A stretch of DNA of 64,000 nucleotides from Lachnospiraceae bacterium (GTDB taxonomy: Bacteria; Bacillota; Clostridia; Lachnospirales; Lachnospiraceae). Below the pieces are notes generated by a model. It did not search any database. It was not told the DNA's origin and saw only the letters and a program-made list of their open reading frames with translations. How positions within the stretch are numbered: the stretch's first letter is position 1; the number at the start of each line of letters is the position of its first letter. A program made the translations under genes and the position numbers. Positions 7,541 through 16,563 of the stretch are shown here, piece after piece. The stretch lies in the NCBI GenBank assembly GCA_019421365.1, contig JAHZFJ010000019.1:1-64000 (forward strand), given 5' to 3'.

Positions 7541-9247
7541 ATGCAGGAATTTAAAAAAGGAATGGATCTTTCCTTTTTGCCAGAGCTGGAAGATAAGGGA
7601 ATGAAAATCAAAGATTTCGATGGGAATGAAATAGATGGATTAGATCTTGTAAAAAAATACGGAGTGAATGCAATTCGACTCAGACTCTGGAATAATCCAG
7701 AAACTGTGGAGGAATCAAAGGGGTATTGTAATCTGGCAGATACCATTGCAATGGCAAAAAGAATCAAAGCACATCAGATGAGCTTTATGCTGGATTTTCA
7801 TTATTCAGATTACTGGGCGGACCCTGGAAAACAGACAAAGCCAAAAGCTTGGGAAAAATTAGATTTCTTGGAACTAAAAGAAGCGGTATTTACCTATACA
7901 AGAGATACCCTGATGACTTTAAAGGAAGAAGGAGTTATTCCGGAAATCGTGCAGATTGGAAATGAAATTCGAAGTGGTCTGCTTTTTCCCGAAGGAGAGC
8001 TTCCAGATTATACAGGAATGGTCGAGCTGGTGAATGCCGGAATCCAGGGCGCCAGAGCAGTTGCAGATTCAGATACCATGAAAATTATGATTCATTTGGA
8101 CCAGGGGGGACGTTATTTTTATATAAAAGAGTGGTTTGACAAAGCTTTTGAGGCAGGTTTAGAGGATTTTGACCTGATGGGGCTGTCGTACTATCCGTTT
8201 TGGCATGGAACCTTCGCAGATTTAAAAGAGACATTAAACAAGCTGGTTTTGGATTATCAGAAACCGATTATGATTGTCGAGACAGCCCATGCATGGAGGA
8301 AAAGTACGAATGGATTTATCGATGAAAGTCAGGAAAAGATTGCCGGAGTGCCAGCAACACCGAAAGGACAGAAAAAGGTATTAGACTTAGTTATGAATAT
8401 TACAGCTTCCCTCCCTAATCAGATGGGATGTGGTGTATATTATTGGGAACCTCTTTGTATTCCACAGCCAGGGGAAGGTGGATGGTCTGAAAATATGGGA
8501 CTTCTCGATGAGAACGGACAGGTTTTAGAAGGAATTCATGCTTTTGAGTTTAGCAGAGAAAAGCTTCACAGCAAGGACCCGGCGAAAGTATATGAACCGC
8601 CATTTCTTCAGCTGCAGGAAGGCGAACACCCAGTGCTTCCAGAACAACTATCCGTACTGTATTATGATGGTACAGTAAAAAAGAAACCGGTGATTTGGCA
8701 GACAGATTTGCCAGAATGGGTGGAAGGAATATATTCCATTCAGGGAAAGATAGAGGGCGTTAAAGAACCCGTCAGCTGTAGAATTCAGGTATTCAAAGAA
8801 ATTCCAATCAGAAAGAATTTGATTTTAGATCCGAACTGGGATAACGGACTGACACAGTGGAATCTGGAAAAATCAGAGGAGCAGGTTGTTGCGCAGCTTT
8901 TCCCGGAATTTGTAGATCCTTTTCCAGCGCCACCACTCAATGCGATTCGGGTGGAGTCAGCAAAGAATTTTACCTTTTGTGTTAGTCAGCAGGTGGATAA
9001 TACCAAAGAAGATTATTATAATCTGCAGGTGGAGTATAAAGGAACAGATACCACGAATGTTGAGATTTGCTTATTTATAAAAACATCAGAAGAGACAAGG
9101 GAGACGATGATTCATCCGAGCGAACATGAATGGGGAATTTATGAAGTGAAACATGTCTTATGTAAACCTGGAAAAATAACCGTTGGAATAAAAATTGTAT
9201 CACCGCCAGTCTATGGACTGATGCGAAGATTTCAACTTTTTTCGTAA
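7541..9247 (+). CDS. Cytosolic GH53 endo-beta-1,4-galactanase with C-terminal accessory domain
   Basis: 568 aa. The (beta/alpha)8 catalytic domain (about residues 5-360) has GMDLSFLPELE at its start, the acid/base in QIGNEIRSG (Glu142) and the nucleophile in IVETAHAW (Glu247), as in GH53 arabinogalactan endo-1,4-galactosidases. There is no signal peptide, so it should act inside the cell on imported oligosaccharides. About 200 further residues look like a small Ig-like segment (VEGIYSIQGKIEGVKEPVSC) and then a beta-sandwich beginning NLILDPNWDNGLTQWNLEK, typical of CBM-type modules. I start at the ATG at 7541, preceded by AAAGGAGAT; the alternative at 7484 lacks a ribosome site. A cytosolic galactanase carrying such modules is unusual. 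Confidence 0.9.
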   Translation: MQEFKKGMDLSFLPELEDKGMKIKDFDGNEIDGLDLVKKYGVNAIRLRLWNNPETVEESKGYCNLADTIAMAKRIKAHQMSFMLDFHYSDYWADPGKQTKPKAWEKLDFLELKEAVFTYTRDTLMTLKEEGVIPEIVQIGNEIRSGLLFPEGELPDYTGMVELVNAGIQGARAVADSDTMKIMIHLDQGGRYFYIKEWFDKAFEAGLEDFDLMGLSYYPFWHGTFADLKETLNKLVLDYQKPIMIVETAHAWRKSTNGFIDESQEKIAGVPATPKGQKKVLDLVMNITASLPNQMGCGVYYWEPLCIPQPGEGGWSENMGLLDENGQVLEGIHAFEFSREKLHSKDPAKVYEPPFLQLQEGEHPVLPEQLSVLYYDGTVKKKPVIWQTDLPEWVEGIYSIQGKIEGVKEPVSCRIQVFKEIPIRKNLILDPNWDNGLTQWNLEKSEEQVVAQLFPEFVDPFPAPPLNAIRVESAKNFTFCVSQQVDNTKEDYYNLQVEYKGTDTTNVEICLFIKTSEETRETMIHPSEHEWGIYEVKHVLCKPGKITVGIKIVSPPVYGLMRRFQLFS

Positions 9248-9340
9248 CTATTCAGTACAATTCTTGTTACATACATAGTGTCATCGGTATGTGTAGTTTC
9301 CGTACATACTGTAAAAAAATTAAAATGGAGAAATGATCTA

Positions 9341-11359
9341 ATGAGACAGACAGGATTTATATACGGTGGAGATTATAATCCAGAACAATGGCTGGATACA
9401 CCAGAAATTTTAATAAAAGATATTGAATACATGAAGGCAGCTCATATTAATGAAGTAACACTTGGGATGTTTTCTTGGTCAACCTTAGAGCCAAAGGAAG
9501 GCATCTATGAATTTGACTGGCTACAGCAGATTCTTGATAATCTTTACGAAAATGGGATATCTGTCATTTTATCAACACCGTCTGGAGCCAGACCAAAGTG
9601 GCTGACTGACGCTTATCCAGAGGCCCTTCGGGTGAATGCAGACCGTACCAAAAATTTGTTTGGTGGAAGACATAATCATTGTTATACCTCTCCTGCGTAC
9701 CGTGAGGCAATTTATAAGATTGACCGAAAACTTAGTGAGCAGTTTGGAAATCACCCTGCTGTGACCATCTGGCATATTTCCAATGAACTCGGTGGAGAAT
9801 GTCATTGTCCATTGTGCCAGGAGGCTTTTAGACAGTGGCTTGAAAAAAAATATGGAACGATTAAGGCTTTGAATATAGCCTGGAATACGACTTTTTGGAG
9901 TCACACTTATCAAAACTTTGCACAGGTGGAAAGCCCGTCACCAAAGGGAGAACAGATGCTTCATGCACTGAGTCTAGATTGGAAAAGATTTGTAACAGAC
10001 CAGACAGCAGATTTTATCTCTTGGGAGAAAAAAGCCATTCGGGATGGTGGTTCAGAGCTTCCTGTTACTATTAATATGATGTATGATTACAAAGGCCTGA
10101 ATTATCATAAGTTCAAAGATCTCATAGAAATCGCTTCGTGGGATAATTATCCAACTTGGCATAAGCAAGAGGAGATGAAAACTGCGCTCGATACAGCTTA
10201 TCAACATGATTTTATGAGAAGTCTTTTGAAAAAACCATTCCTTTTGATGGAATCCTGCCCGAGTTCGACGGATTGGCAAAGTGTCAGCAAGTTAAAACGT
10301 CCCGGTATGTTAAGCGCTGCTTCCCTGCAGGCTGTTGCACATGGATCGGACAGTGTTCAGTATTTTCAGATTCGTCAGAGCCGTGGTGCCAGCGAGAAAA
10401 TCCACGGTGCAGTCATTGATCATTATGGTGGTATGGATACTAGAGTGTTCAAAGAGGTCACAGAAGTAGGAAGTCAGCTGATTGAACTTTCAGAAATTGT
10501 GGGAAGTACAACAAAAGCAAGAGTTGCAATTCTGCATGATTGCGAAAGCTGTTGGGCGATGGAGGATTCCCAGGGACCAAGAAACAAGGGCCTGCACTAT
10601 AAGGATACTCTGAAAAAAATATATCATGGTATACGAAAACTTGGATTAAATGTAGATATACTGGATATGGAAGAAGAATTAAAGGGCTATGACCTGGTAT
10701 TTGCCCCGATGCTTTATATGTTCCGCAGTGATATTGAGATAAAAATCCGTAATTTTGTAGCTGCAGGTGGAACCTTTATCATGACCTACTGGTCAGGAAT
10801 TGTAAATGAAAGTGATCTATGTCATTTGGGCGGAACACCACATCAGCTGATGGATGTTTTTGGACTTCGTAGCACCGAACTAGATGCTCTTTACGATGAT
10901 GATCGAAACAGTGGTAAATCAACAGGAACATTATTTGAAGAGGATAAGAAATATGAATGTAAGAATTTCTGTAATCTGATTAGGACAGATTCTGCAGAGA
11001 CACTTCTTACTTACGAATCAGATTTTTATGCAAATTCGCCGGCATTCGTAAGGAATTCGTATGAAAAAGGAACAGCTTACTATATCTGTGCAGATTTTGA
11101 AGAGAGCTTCTACGATGATTTATGTCATAAACTTGCAGATGAAAAACAGCTGTTACAAGTACCTTTTGCAATACCAGAGGGAGTATCAGTTACTTCAAGA
11201 GAGAATGATACAAAAACATTCTTGTTTATACAAAATTTTAAAGAAGAAGCATTTTCTGTCAGCATGCAGGATACAAACTGGAAGCTTCTCATGGGACACG
11301 ATACTGGAATTATTGGACAGTATGAAACAGCAGTATATTGGATGGAAACTACGGCATAA
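9341..11359 (+). CDS. GH42 beta-galactosidase
   Basis: 672 aa, cytosolic (no signal). It begins GGDYNPEQWLD, the conserved opening of family GH42. The catalytic acid/base is in WHISNELGG (Glu149) and the nucleophile in LLMESCPSSTDW (Glu304). The cysteine cluster CHCPLC after the acid/base fits the structural zinc site known in GH42. The trimerisation domain (about residues 400-600, GYDLVFAPMLYMF) and a C-terminal beta domain complete the family length. The ATG at 9341 follows AATGGAGAAATG; an upstream in-frame GTG at 9278 has no ribosome site. It should release galactose from the ends of imported beta-galacto-oligosaccharides, completing the work of the GH53 enzymes. Homologues of this role are called GanA in Bacillus. 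Confidence 0.93.
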   Translation: MRQTGFIYGGDYNPEQWLDTPEILIKDIEYMKAAHINEVTLGMFSWSTLEPKEGIYEFDWLQQILDNLYENGISVILSTPSGARPKWLTDAYPEALRVNADRTKNLFGGRHNHCYTSPAYREAIYKIDRKLSEQFGNHPAVTIWHISNELGGECHCPLCQEAFRQWLEKKYGTIKALNIAWNTTFWSHTYQNFAQVESPSPKGEQMLHALSLDWKRFVTDQTADFISWEKKAIRDGGSELPVTINMMYDYKGLNYHKFKDLIEIASWDNYPTWHKQEEMKTALDTAYQHDFMRSLLKKPFLLMESCPSSTDWQSVSKLKRPGMLSAASLQAVAHGSDSVQYFQIRQSRGASEKIHGAVIDHYGGMDTRVFKEVTEVGSQLIELSEIVGSTTKARVAILHDCESCWAMEDSQGPRNKGLHYKDTLKKIYHGIRKLGLNVDILDMEEELKGYDLVFAPMLYMFRSDIEIKIRNFVAAGGTFIMTYWSGIVNESDLCHLGGTPHQLMDVFGLRSTELDALYDDDRNSGKSTGTLFEEDKKYECKNFCNLIRTDSAETLLTYESDFYANSPAFVRNSYEKGTAYYICADFEESFYDDLCHKLADEKQLLQVPFAIPEGVSVTSRENDTKTFLFIQNFKEEAFSVSMQDTNWKLLMGHDTGIIGQYETAVYWMETTA

Positions 11360-11390
11360 CAAAGGATTATTAATAGGAAAGGTGGAGTAA

Positions 11391-12740
11391 ATGAATAAAG
11401 TAATTAAAAAATTATGTGAAGCGGGAATTTCTTTGATGTTGGTAGCTGCTATAGTACTTAGTAGCGGTATTGGTGAAATAGGAAAGATATACGCGGCAAC
11501 TTCAGTTTCTGGTGTATCCCAAATATCTAATATGCCAAGCGATTTTTATCGTGGCGTGGATATATCCTCAATTCTTGCACTGGAGAATAGTGGCGTAGAA
11601 TATAAGTATTTAGATGGTACCAGTGGTGATGTTTTTAATATTCTTGCAGGTGCGGGTGTGAATTATGTCAGAATCCGTATCTGGAATAATCCATATGATT
11701 CCACTGCTCCCTATAAAGGATATGGCGGAGGAAACACTGATCTGTATACTGCTAAGGTTCTTGGTAAGAGAGCAACGGATGCAGGAATGAAGGTTTTTAT
11801 TGATTTCCATTATTCTGATTTTTGGACAGATCCGGCAAAGCATTATGCACCAAAGGAATGGGCTAACTACAGCCTACAATACAAAAAAGATGCTGTTTAT
11901 AACTTTACTTACGATTCTTTGTGCGAATTGGTAGACTATGGTGTTAATGTACAGATGGTGCAGATTGGAAATGAGACTAATGGCTCTTTGTGCGGTGTTG
12001 GTGGCTTTTTCGATGACGTTTGGGATTTGAGTACAGGTGTTGCAGACTTGATGAAGCAAGGGTGCTATGCGGTAGATGATATTAATTCCAAATATGGAAG
12101 AGATGTACTTAAGGTACTGCATTTTACGCGTTTGATTTCTGATGGAGAATGGTTCGCAGAGCAGGTTGATAAAATGGGTGTAGATTATGATGTATATGCG
12201 GCTTCTTTCTATCCTATGTGGGATGGTACTGTTGAAGATATGACTACTGTTCTGACTAACATTGCAAAGAAATACAATAAAAAAGTAATGGTAGCGGAAA
12301 CAGCTTATCCATACACTTTTGATGATGCTGATGGTTCGACGAATAACATTTATGGCACCTCAGCTATGAAATATTCTAACTATTCTGTTAGTGTTTCAGG
12401 TCAGGCTAAGGCCCTTTACGATGTATTTAAAGGTATTGCAAAAGTAAATGACTCTTTATACGGTTATGGTCTTGGTGCTTTCTACTGGGAGCCGACATGG
12501 ATTGGAACTGATAGCTCCACATGGGGAACGTATGGTACAGGTTGGGCATCTTCATCTTCAGAAAGTTATGAAAGATTATTCAGTTCAACGGGATCAGAAT
12601 TTTCTAATACGGATCAAGGAAGTTCATGGGATAATATGACATTGTTTGATGCAGATGGAAAGGCAACAAAAGCCTTGTATGTATTTAATGACATTCGTGG
12701 CGTGGGAAGCGTAACTTCGTCAGGAGTTTCTGGAAACTAA
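11391..12740 (+). CDS. Secreted GH53 endo-beta-1,4-galactanase
   Basis: 449 aa with a secretion signal (about residues 1-36, ending YAA before TSVSGV). The GH53 barrel starts at DFYRGVDISSILALENSGVE. The acid/base is Glu195 in VQIGNETNGS and the nucleophile is Glu303 in VMVAETAYPY. There is no lipobox, wall anchor or extra module, so it should be released outside. AAAGGTGGAG precedes the ATG and the gene starts 31 bases after the GH42 gene, so it is probably co-transcribed. The extended loops GYGGGNTDLYTAKVLGKRA and WASSSSESYERLF are shared with the next gene, which suggests tandem duplication of the two extracellular copies. Confidence 0.92.
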   Translation: MNKVIKKLCEAGISLMLVAAIVLSSGIGEIGKIYAATSVSGVSQISNMPSDFYRGVDISSILALENSGVEYKYLDGTSGDVFNILAGAGVNYVRIRIWNNPYDSTAPYKGYGGGNTDLYTAKVLGKRATDAGMKVFIDFHYSDFWTDPAKHYAPKEWANYSLQYKKDAVYNFTYDSLCELVDYGVNVQMVQIGNETNGSLCGVGGFFDDVWDLSTGVADLMKQGCYAVDDINSKYGRDVLKVLHFTRLISDGEWFAEQVDKMGVDYDVYAASFYPMWDGTVEDMTTVLTNIAKKYNKKVMVAETAYPYTFDDADGSTNNIYGTSAMKYSNYSVSVSGQAKALYDVFKGIAKVNDSLYGYGLGAFYWEPTWIGTDSSTWGTYGTGWASSSSESYERLFSSTGSEFSNTDQGSSWDNMTLFDADGKATKALYVFNDIRGVGSVTSSGVSGN

Positions 12741-12804
12741 ACAAAGTCAAGTCTTTGAATTTACATATCTAACTAAAAAAAGTATGGGTGTATAGGTGTT
12801 TATT

Positions 12805-14130
12805 ATGAAAAAAAGTAGCATTAAATTTGGGGTATTATGTATTAGTGTCAGTCTCTGTTCTGCTTTTTTATTTGGATGTGGAGCATCTAATAAGGTATCA
12901 ACAGAAACTATCGGTGAAGTAATTACATTTCCACTTCCAGATGGTCCAGAAGAAGCTGATATAGATGTTGAACCGATTGCAAACATATCTGATGACTTTA
13001 TCCGAGGTATGGATGCCTCTTCTATACTTGCTCTCGAAAACAGTGGCGTTACTTATTATAACTATGAAGGTGAAGAACAGGATGTCTTCATGACATTAGC
13101 ACAGTCGGGTGTAAATTATATACGCCTGCGTGTATGGAATGATCCATATGACGAAAACGGCAACGGATATGGTGGCGGTAATAATGATGTTGCTACTGCT
13201 ATCGAACTTGGAAAGCGAGCAACCAAGTATGGTATGAAGGTATGTATTGATTTCCACTATTCTGACTTCTGGGCAGATCCGAAAAGACAGCATGTACCAA
13301 AGGCATGGGAAGGTATGAGTAATGAAGAAAAATGCGATGCACTCTATGAATTTACAATAGAAAGTCTTACAAAAATGCTTGACGCAGGTATAAATGTGGG
13401 AATGGTGCAGATTGGTAATGAAATCAATAAGGGGCTGTCCGGTGAAATAGGTATGCCTAGGGTAATGAATCTTTTACAATCAGGAAGTCGTGCAGTTCGT
13501 GAAATATCGAAGACTTACGAAAAAGACATTCAGATTGCCGTACATTATACGAATATTGAGAATAATGGAGAAATAGATAATATAGCTTCAAGTTTGTCAG
13601 AATCTGGACTTGATTATGATATCTTTGCGTTATCCTATTATCCATTCTGGGATGGTACGAATGAAAATATGCAGACTGTTGCTAAAAACATAATGGATAA
13701 TTACGGTAAAAAGGTTGTTATTGCAGAAACCTCTTATTGCTATACTTCTGAAGATGGTGATGGCTCTGGGAATAGCTTAGTTGGCATAGATGACCTAGTT
13801 GATGGTTATGCTGCAACCGTAGAGGGGCAAGCTAGTATGATTCGTGATATTTGCGCAGCAGCAAATGAAGTTGGCGTAGTCGGTTTATTCTATTGGGAAG
13901 GAACATGGATTCCGGTTGGTGAAGCAACAGCAGATAATTCTCCTATTTGGGAACAGTACGGAAGTGGCTGGGCAAGTAGCTATGCGGCCGATTATGACCC
14001 ACTAGAGGCGGGATTGTATTACGGTGGATCTTCATGGGACAATCAGGCAATGTTTGATTTTGACGGTCATCCACTTGCATCTTTAAATGTATTCAAGTAC
14101 TTAAAATATGGTTCAAACGTATCTAAATAA
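12805..14130 (+). CDS. Lipoprotein GH53 endo-beta-1,4-galactanase
   Basis: 441 aa. The signal peptide ends in a lipobox FLFGC (Cys25 would be lipidated), followed by a linker to about residue 55, so the enzyme is tethered to the outer face of the membrane. The barrel begins DFIRGMDASSILALENSGVT. The acid/base is Glu206 (VQIGNEINKG) and the nucleophile is Glu308 (VVIAETSYCY). It is most similar by eye to the secreted copy at 11391. A GTG at 12796 is the only alternative start; the ATG at 12805 gives a proper lipoprotein signal. It would cut galactan close to the importer, limiting loss of products. Confidence 0.9.
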   Translation: MKKSSIKFGVLCISVSLCSAFLFGCGASNKVSTETIGEVITFPLPDGPEEADIDVEPIANISDDFIRGMDASSILALENSGVTYYNYEGEEQDVFMTLAQSGVNYIRLRVWNDPYDENGNGYGGGNNDVATAIELGKRATKYGMKVCIDFHYSDFWADPKRQHVPKAWEGMSNEEKCDALYEFTIESLTKMLDAGINVGMVQIGNEINKGLSGEIGMPRVMNLLQSGSRAVREISKTYEKDIQIAVHYTNIENNGEIDNIASSLSESGLDYDIFALSYYPFWDGTNENMQTVAKNIMDNYGKKVVIAETSYCYTSEDGDGSGNSLVGIDDLVDGYAATVEGQASMIRDICAAANEVGVVGLFYWEGTWIPVGEATADNSPIWEQYGSGWASSYAADYDPLEAGLYYGGSSWDNQAMFDFDGHPLASLNVFKYLKYGSNVSK

Positions 14131-14167
14131 ACAGTAGGGTGGTGACATTTCTCAAGATTCTGCTTTG

Positions 14168-14250
14168 GAATCCCATCTCCCGCTTGGCTAATTTCCTCGG
14201 AAATCTTGAAAAAATCAAGGTCTCTGAGGATTTTTTTGGAATTTTGAGTG
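14168..14250 (+). repeat. Diverged direct repeat of the tRNA-Gly tail (copy of 34-120)
   Basis: GAATCCC-A-TCTC-C-CGCTT-GG-CTAATTTC-C-TC at 14168-14198 matches 34-64 at 26 of 31 positions (T-loop end, acceptor strand and first bases of the terminator). It is followed by another hairpin, a T-run and the same TTTTGAGTG end (14242-14250 versus 112-120). No tRNA 5' half precedes it: the GH53 stop is only 37 bases upstream. It therefore looks like an attachment-site-like or duplication remnant bracketing 120-14168. Confidence 0.65.
14194..14238 (+). terminator. Terminator after the galactan cluster
   Basis: CCTC-GGA-AATCTTGA and TCAAGGTCTC-T-GAGG form an interrupted stem with an A-rich loop followed by ATTTTTTT. 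It lies within the tRNA-tail repeat and would end transcription of the GH53 genes. Confidence 0.7.
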
Positions 14251-14384
14251 CCTTTGAGTACGTCAATTTAAGGTTTATGGCAAAAGAAATGATGGAATAA
14301 TTTGCTAATACATGATATGATTTTAAAAGAAATGAAGAATTTCTACAAGTAGAAAATGACTTCAATGAGAAGGAGGAGTAGCAA

Positions 14385-14876
14385 ATGAGTAATTACGAAG
14401 AAGGGTTAAAATTAATTGAAGAGAGGTGCGGCAACGGCAAAGACAATTTGATCTCACTCGCAACTATCGCGATGGAACCGAACGCTGATGGAAAATCCCG
14501 ACCTTATGTCCGTGATGTGGACGCTTTTTATGAAGACGGGGTGTTTTATATTGTGACTTGGGCAAAATCAAATAAAATGCGGCAAATAGCGCAAAACCCG
14601 GAAGTTGCGTTTACGGTTTGCGGCGAGTGGTTTTCCGGTAACGGAATAGGTGAAAACCTCGGTTGGGTTTTAGATCCGAAAAACGACGAATTAAGGACTA
14701 AACTACGTAAGGTTTTTGAGGCATGGTATGACTACGCAAACAATGAAAATGATGAGAATTGCTGTATTTTGGCGATCCGCATCACAAGATGCACGGTAAT
14801 TAAAGACCACGGCGCTGTGCGTTACAATATGGACTTCGTGATTAAAGTAGAGAGTAATGAAGGGAGCATTTTATAA
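14385..14876 (+). CDS. Pyridoxamine 5'-phosphate oxidase-like flavin-binding protein
   Basis: 163 aa, single split-barrel domain. The features DNLISLATIAMEPNADGKSRPYVRDVDAFYEDGVFYIVT and the following SNKMRQIAQNPEVAFTVCGEW are the core of PNPOx-like (FMN or F420-binding) small proteins, where the K-M-R-Q-I segment contacts the flavin phosphate. It is not the true PdxH, which is longer. Substrate unknown. GAGAAGGAGGAG gives a strong ribosome site. GC content looks higher (CGGCAACGGC, CCGGAAGTTGCG) than in the neighbours, which suggests recent acquisition. It is the first gene of the accessory region following the repeat at 14168. Confidence 0.85.
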   Translation: MSNYEEGLKLIEERCGNGKDNLISLATIAMEPNADGKSRPYVRDVDAFYEDGVFYIVTWAKSNKMRQIAQNPEVAFTVCGEWFSGNGIGENLGWVLDPKNDELRTKLRKVFEAWYDYANNENDENCCILAIRITRCTVIKDHGAVRYNMDFVIKVESNEGSIL

Positions 14877-14924
14877 AGCAGGAATTTGTAGTGTAGCTTA
14901 TCTATATTAGGAGGTATTAGTGTT

Positions 14925-15350
14925 ATGGATGATGAATTGAAAATCAAAATGTACTCATTTACGGTAGATTGCAAAGACCCGAATGAATTAGCAAAATTTT
15001 ATGCAGAGTTGCTTAAGTGGGAAACAATATTTGTCGATGAAGAATGGGCATGTGTATGTGCTCCAGGTACCAAACAAGGAACATATCCTGGTATATTGTT
15101 TCAACGGAATCCTGAGTATAAACCGCCTGTGTGGCCGGACGAGCCTGAGGCTCAACAACAAATGGCACATTTAGACTTTGCCGTTAATGATTTAGATAAA
15201 GCAGTTCAATATGCAATTCATTGTGGAGCAAAAATCGCATATGAACAATTTTCTAATAATTGGAGAGTTATGTTTGACCCCGCCGGACACCCTTTTTGCT
15301 TATGCCAAATGAAATCAATTATCGAGAGTGAACATTTTGGGTTGTTATAG
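14925..15350 (+). CDS. VOC-family (glyoxalase/bleomycin-resistance fold) protein
   Basis: 141 aa. The first beta-alpha-beta-beta-beta unit begins KMYSFTVDCKDPNELAKFYAELLKWE, and the second begins QMAHLDFAVNDLDKAVQYAIHCGAKI, the duplicated vicinal-oxygen-chelate fold. It ends VMFDPAGHPFCLCQM, which carries the conserved D-P-x-G-x-x-F/L-x-L end. Metal ligands of the enzyme class are only partly recognisable, so enzyme versus binding protein is open. Start supported by AGGAGGTATTAGTGTT. Single-gene unit; function in detoxification or resistance is possible but not shown. Confidence 0.85.
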   Translation: MDDELKIKMYSFTVDCKDPNELAKFYAELLKWETIFVDEEWACVCAPGTKQGTYPGILFQRNPEYKPPVWPDEPEAQQQMAHLDFAVNDLDKAVQYAIHCGAKIAYEQFSNNWRVMFDPAGHPFCLCQMKSIIESEHFGLL

Positions 15351-15379
15351 ATTAATCAGTATTAATGGAGGCTACACTT

Positions 15380-15901
15380 ATGAAGATTGAAAAGATAAGT
15401 ACCCCAAGATTATATTTGAGAGGGTTTGAAAAAACTGACGCTGGATTTGCAATGAGTGTTTGGAATGACCCTGAAATGGGAGAATATCTACCAGACCCAT
15501 CATTGGATAATATAGATGAAGAATATCGTAAATCACTGGAAACTTTGGGTGATGATGAGACATGTTGTTATCTAATAGCTGAATCAAAAGAGACAGGCGA
15601 TAGAATTGGAACCTGTAGTTTTATACCAAGAAGTGATGGAGTTACATATGATATTGCGTATTGTGTACATAAAAGATACTGGAGAAATGGTTATGCAACA
15701 GAAATGGCACAAGGGCTGATAGATTATGCCAAACAACATGGTGCTAATAAAATAACAGTTGTTGTTAATAAGGAGAATGAAGCGTCAAATGCAATTGTTA
15801 AAAAACTTGGATTTAAGATAGTTGGAGAAAGATCCTATAAAAAGAGTGGGACAAATATAGAGTATTCAGACTATGAATATGAACTTGATTTAAATGAATA
15901 G
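15380..15901 (+). CDS. GNAT acetyltransferase, RimJ/RimL type
   Basis: 173 aa. Opens with ISTPRLYLRGFEKTDAGFAMSVWNDPEM, typical of the RimJ/RimL-like acetyltransferase_3 group. The acetyl-CoA pyrophosphate loop lies around IAYCVHKRYWRNGYATEMA (Arg/Asn-Gly-x-Ala version of RxxGxA), followed by NKENEASNAIVKKLGFKIVGE, the conserved C-terminal half. GGAGG at 15367 supports the ATG at 15380 rather than the one at 15365. Acceptor substrate unknown (protein N-terminus, antibiotic or small amine). It is one of several GNAT genes in this region. Confidence 0.87.
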   Translation: MKIEKISTPRLYLRGFEKTDAGFAMSVWNDPEMGEYLPDPSLDNIDEEYRKSLETLGDDETCCYLIAESKETGDRIGTCSFIPRSDGVTYDIAYCVHKRYWRNGYATEMAQGLIDYAKQHGANKITVVVNKENEASNAIVKKLGFKIVGERSYKKSGTNIEYSDYEYELDLNE

Positions 15902-16005
15902 TATACTATATTGCTAGAGCTTTATTTATAAAGAACTCAATCAAAGAATCAACGATTAAAGAAACAAATAAAAGAAATATAAATTTGAATTTTTTAGGTG
16001 ATTTT

Positions 16006-16431
16006 ATGAATGAAATAGGAATTGAGATAAGAGATAGTTTAAATGTTGATGAATATAATAATTTAAGAAAACAAGTTGGATGGGAACTTAAAAATCCAAT
16101 TGTTGTAGAGAAAGCTATAAAAAATTGCACTATTGTGAAAAAAGCTATATATGATAATTGTGCAGTTGGAATGGCTAGAGCAATTGGAGATGGCATGTCA
16201 TATCTTTTAGTTGATGTAGTGGTAAATTCAAGATATCAGAATAAAGGAATAGGAAAAAAGCTTGTAAATTCTATAATAGATGAGATAAAAGAAAATACAA
16301 TTGCTGGAGAGTATAGTACCATTAATTTGATATCGATAAAAGGTATGGAAAAATTTTATGAAAGTTGCGGTTTTGAGGCCGTACCCTTCGGATATAATGG
16401 GAACGGTATGAGAATAAAAATTGAAAAATAA
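16006..16431 (+). CDS. GNAT acetyltransferase
   Basis: 141 aa. LRKQVGWELKNPIVVEKAIKN and GMARAIGDGMSYLLVDVVVNSRYQNKGIGKKLVNSI contain the GNAT core, with the acetyl-CoA loop Q-N-K-G-I-G-K. FYESCGFEAVPFGYNGNGM is the C-terminal wedge. AGGTGAT lies six bases before the ATG at 16006; a TTG at 15985 is less likely. Similar in architecture to the GNAT encoded at 22723 (same VGW...RGVGDG layout), so the two may be paralogues. Substrate unknown. Confidence 0.85.
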   Translation: MNEIGIEIRDSLNVDEYNNLRKQVGWELKNPIVVEKAIKNCTIVKKAIYDNCAVGMARAIGDGMSYLLVDVVVNSRYQNKGIGKKLVNSIIDEIKENTIAGEYSTINLISIKGMEKFYESCGFEAVPFGYNGNGMRIKIEK

Positions 16432-16563
16432 TTATTCGAATTCTAATTTATAGAATTAAAAAAAAGGAGAACTTAGTAGACAGTATTTTGTGAAAAATAA
16501 ATAAAAAAGGTTTATTTTGTATACTTATAAACATATTATACAGTCTGCTACTAAAAATATTAT

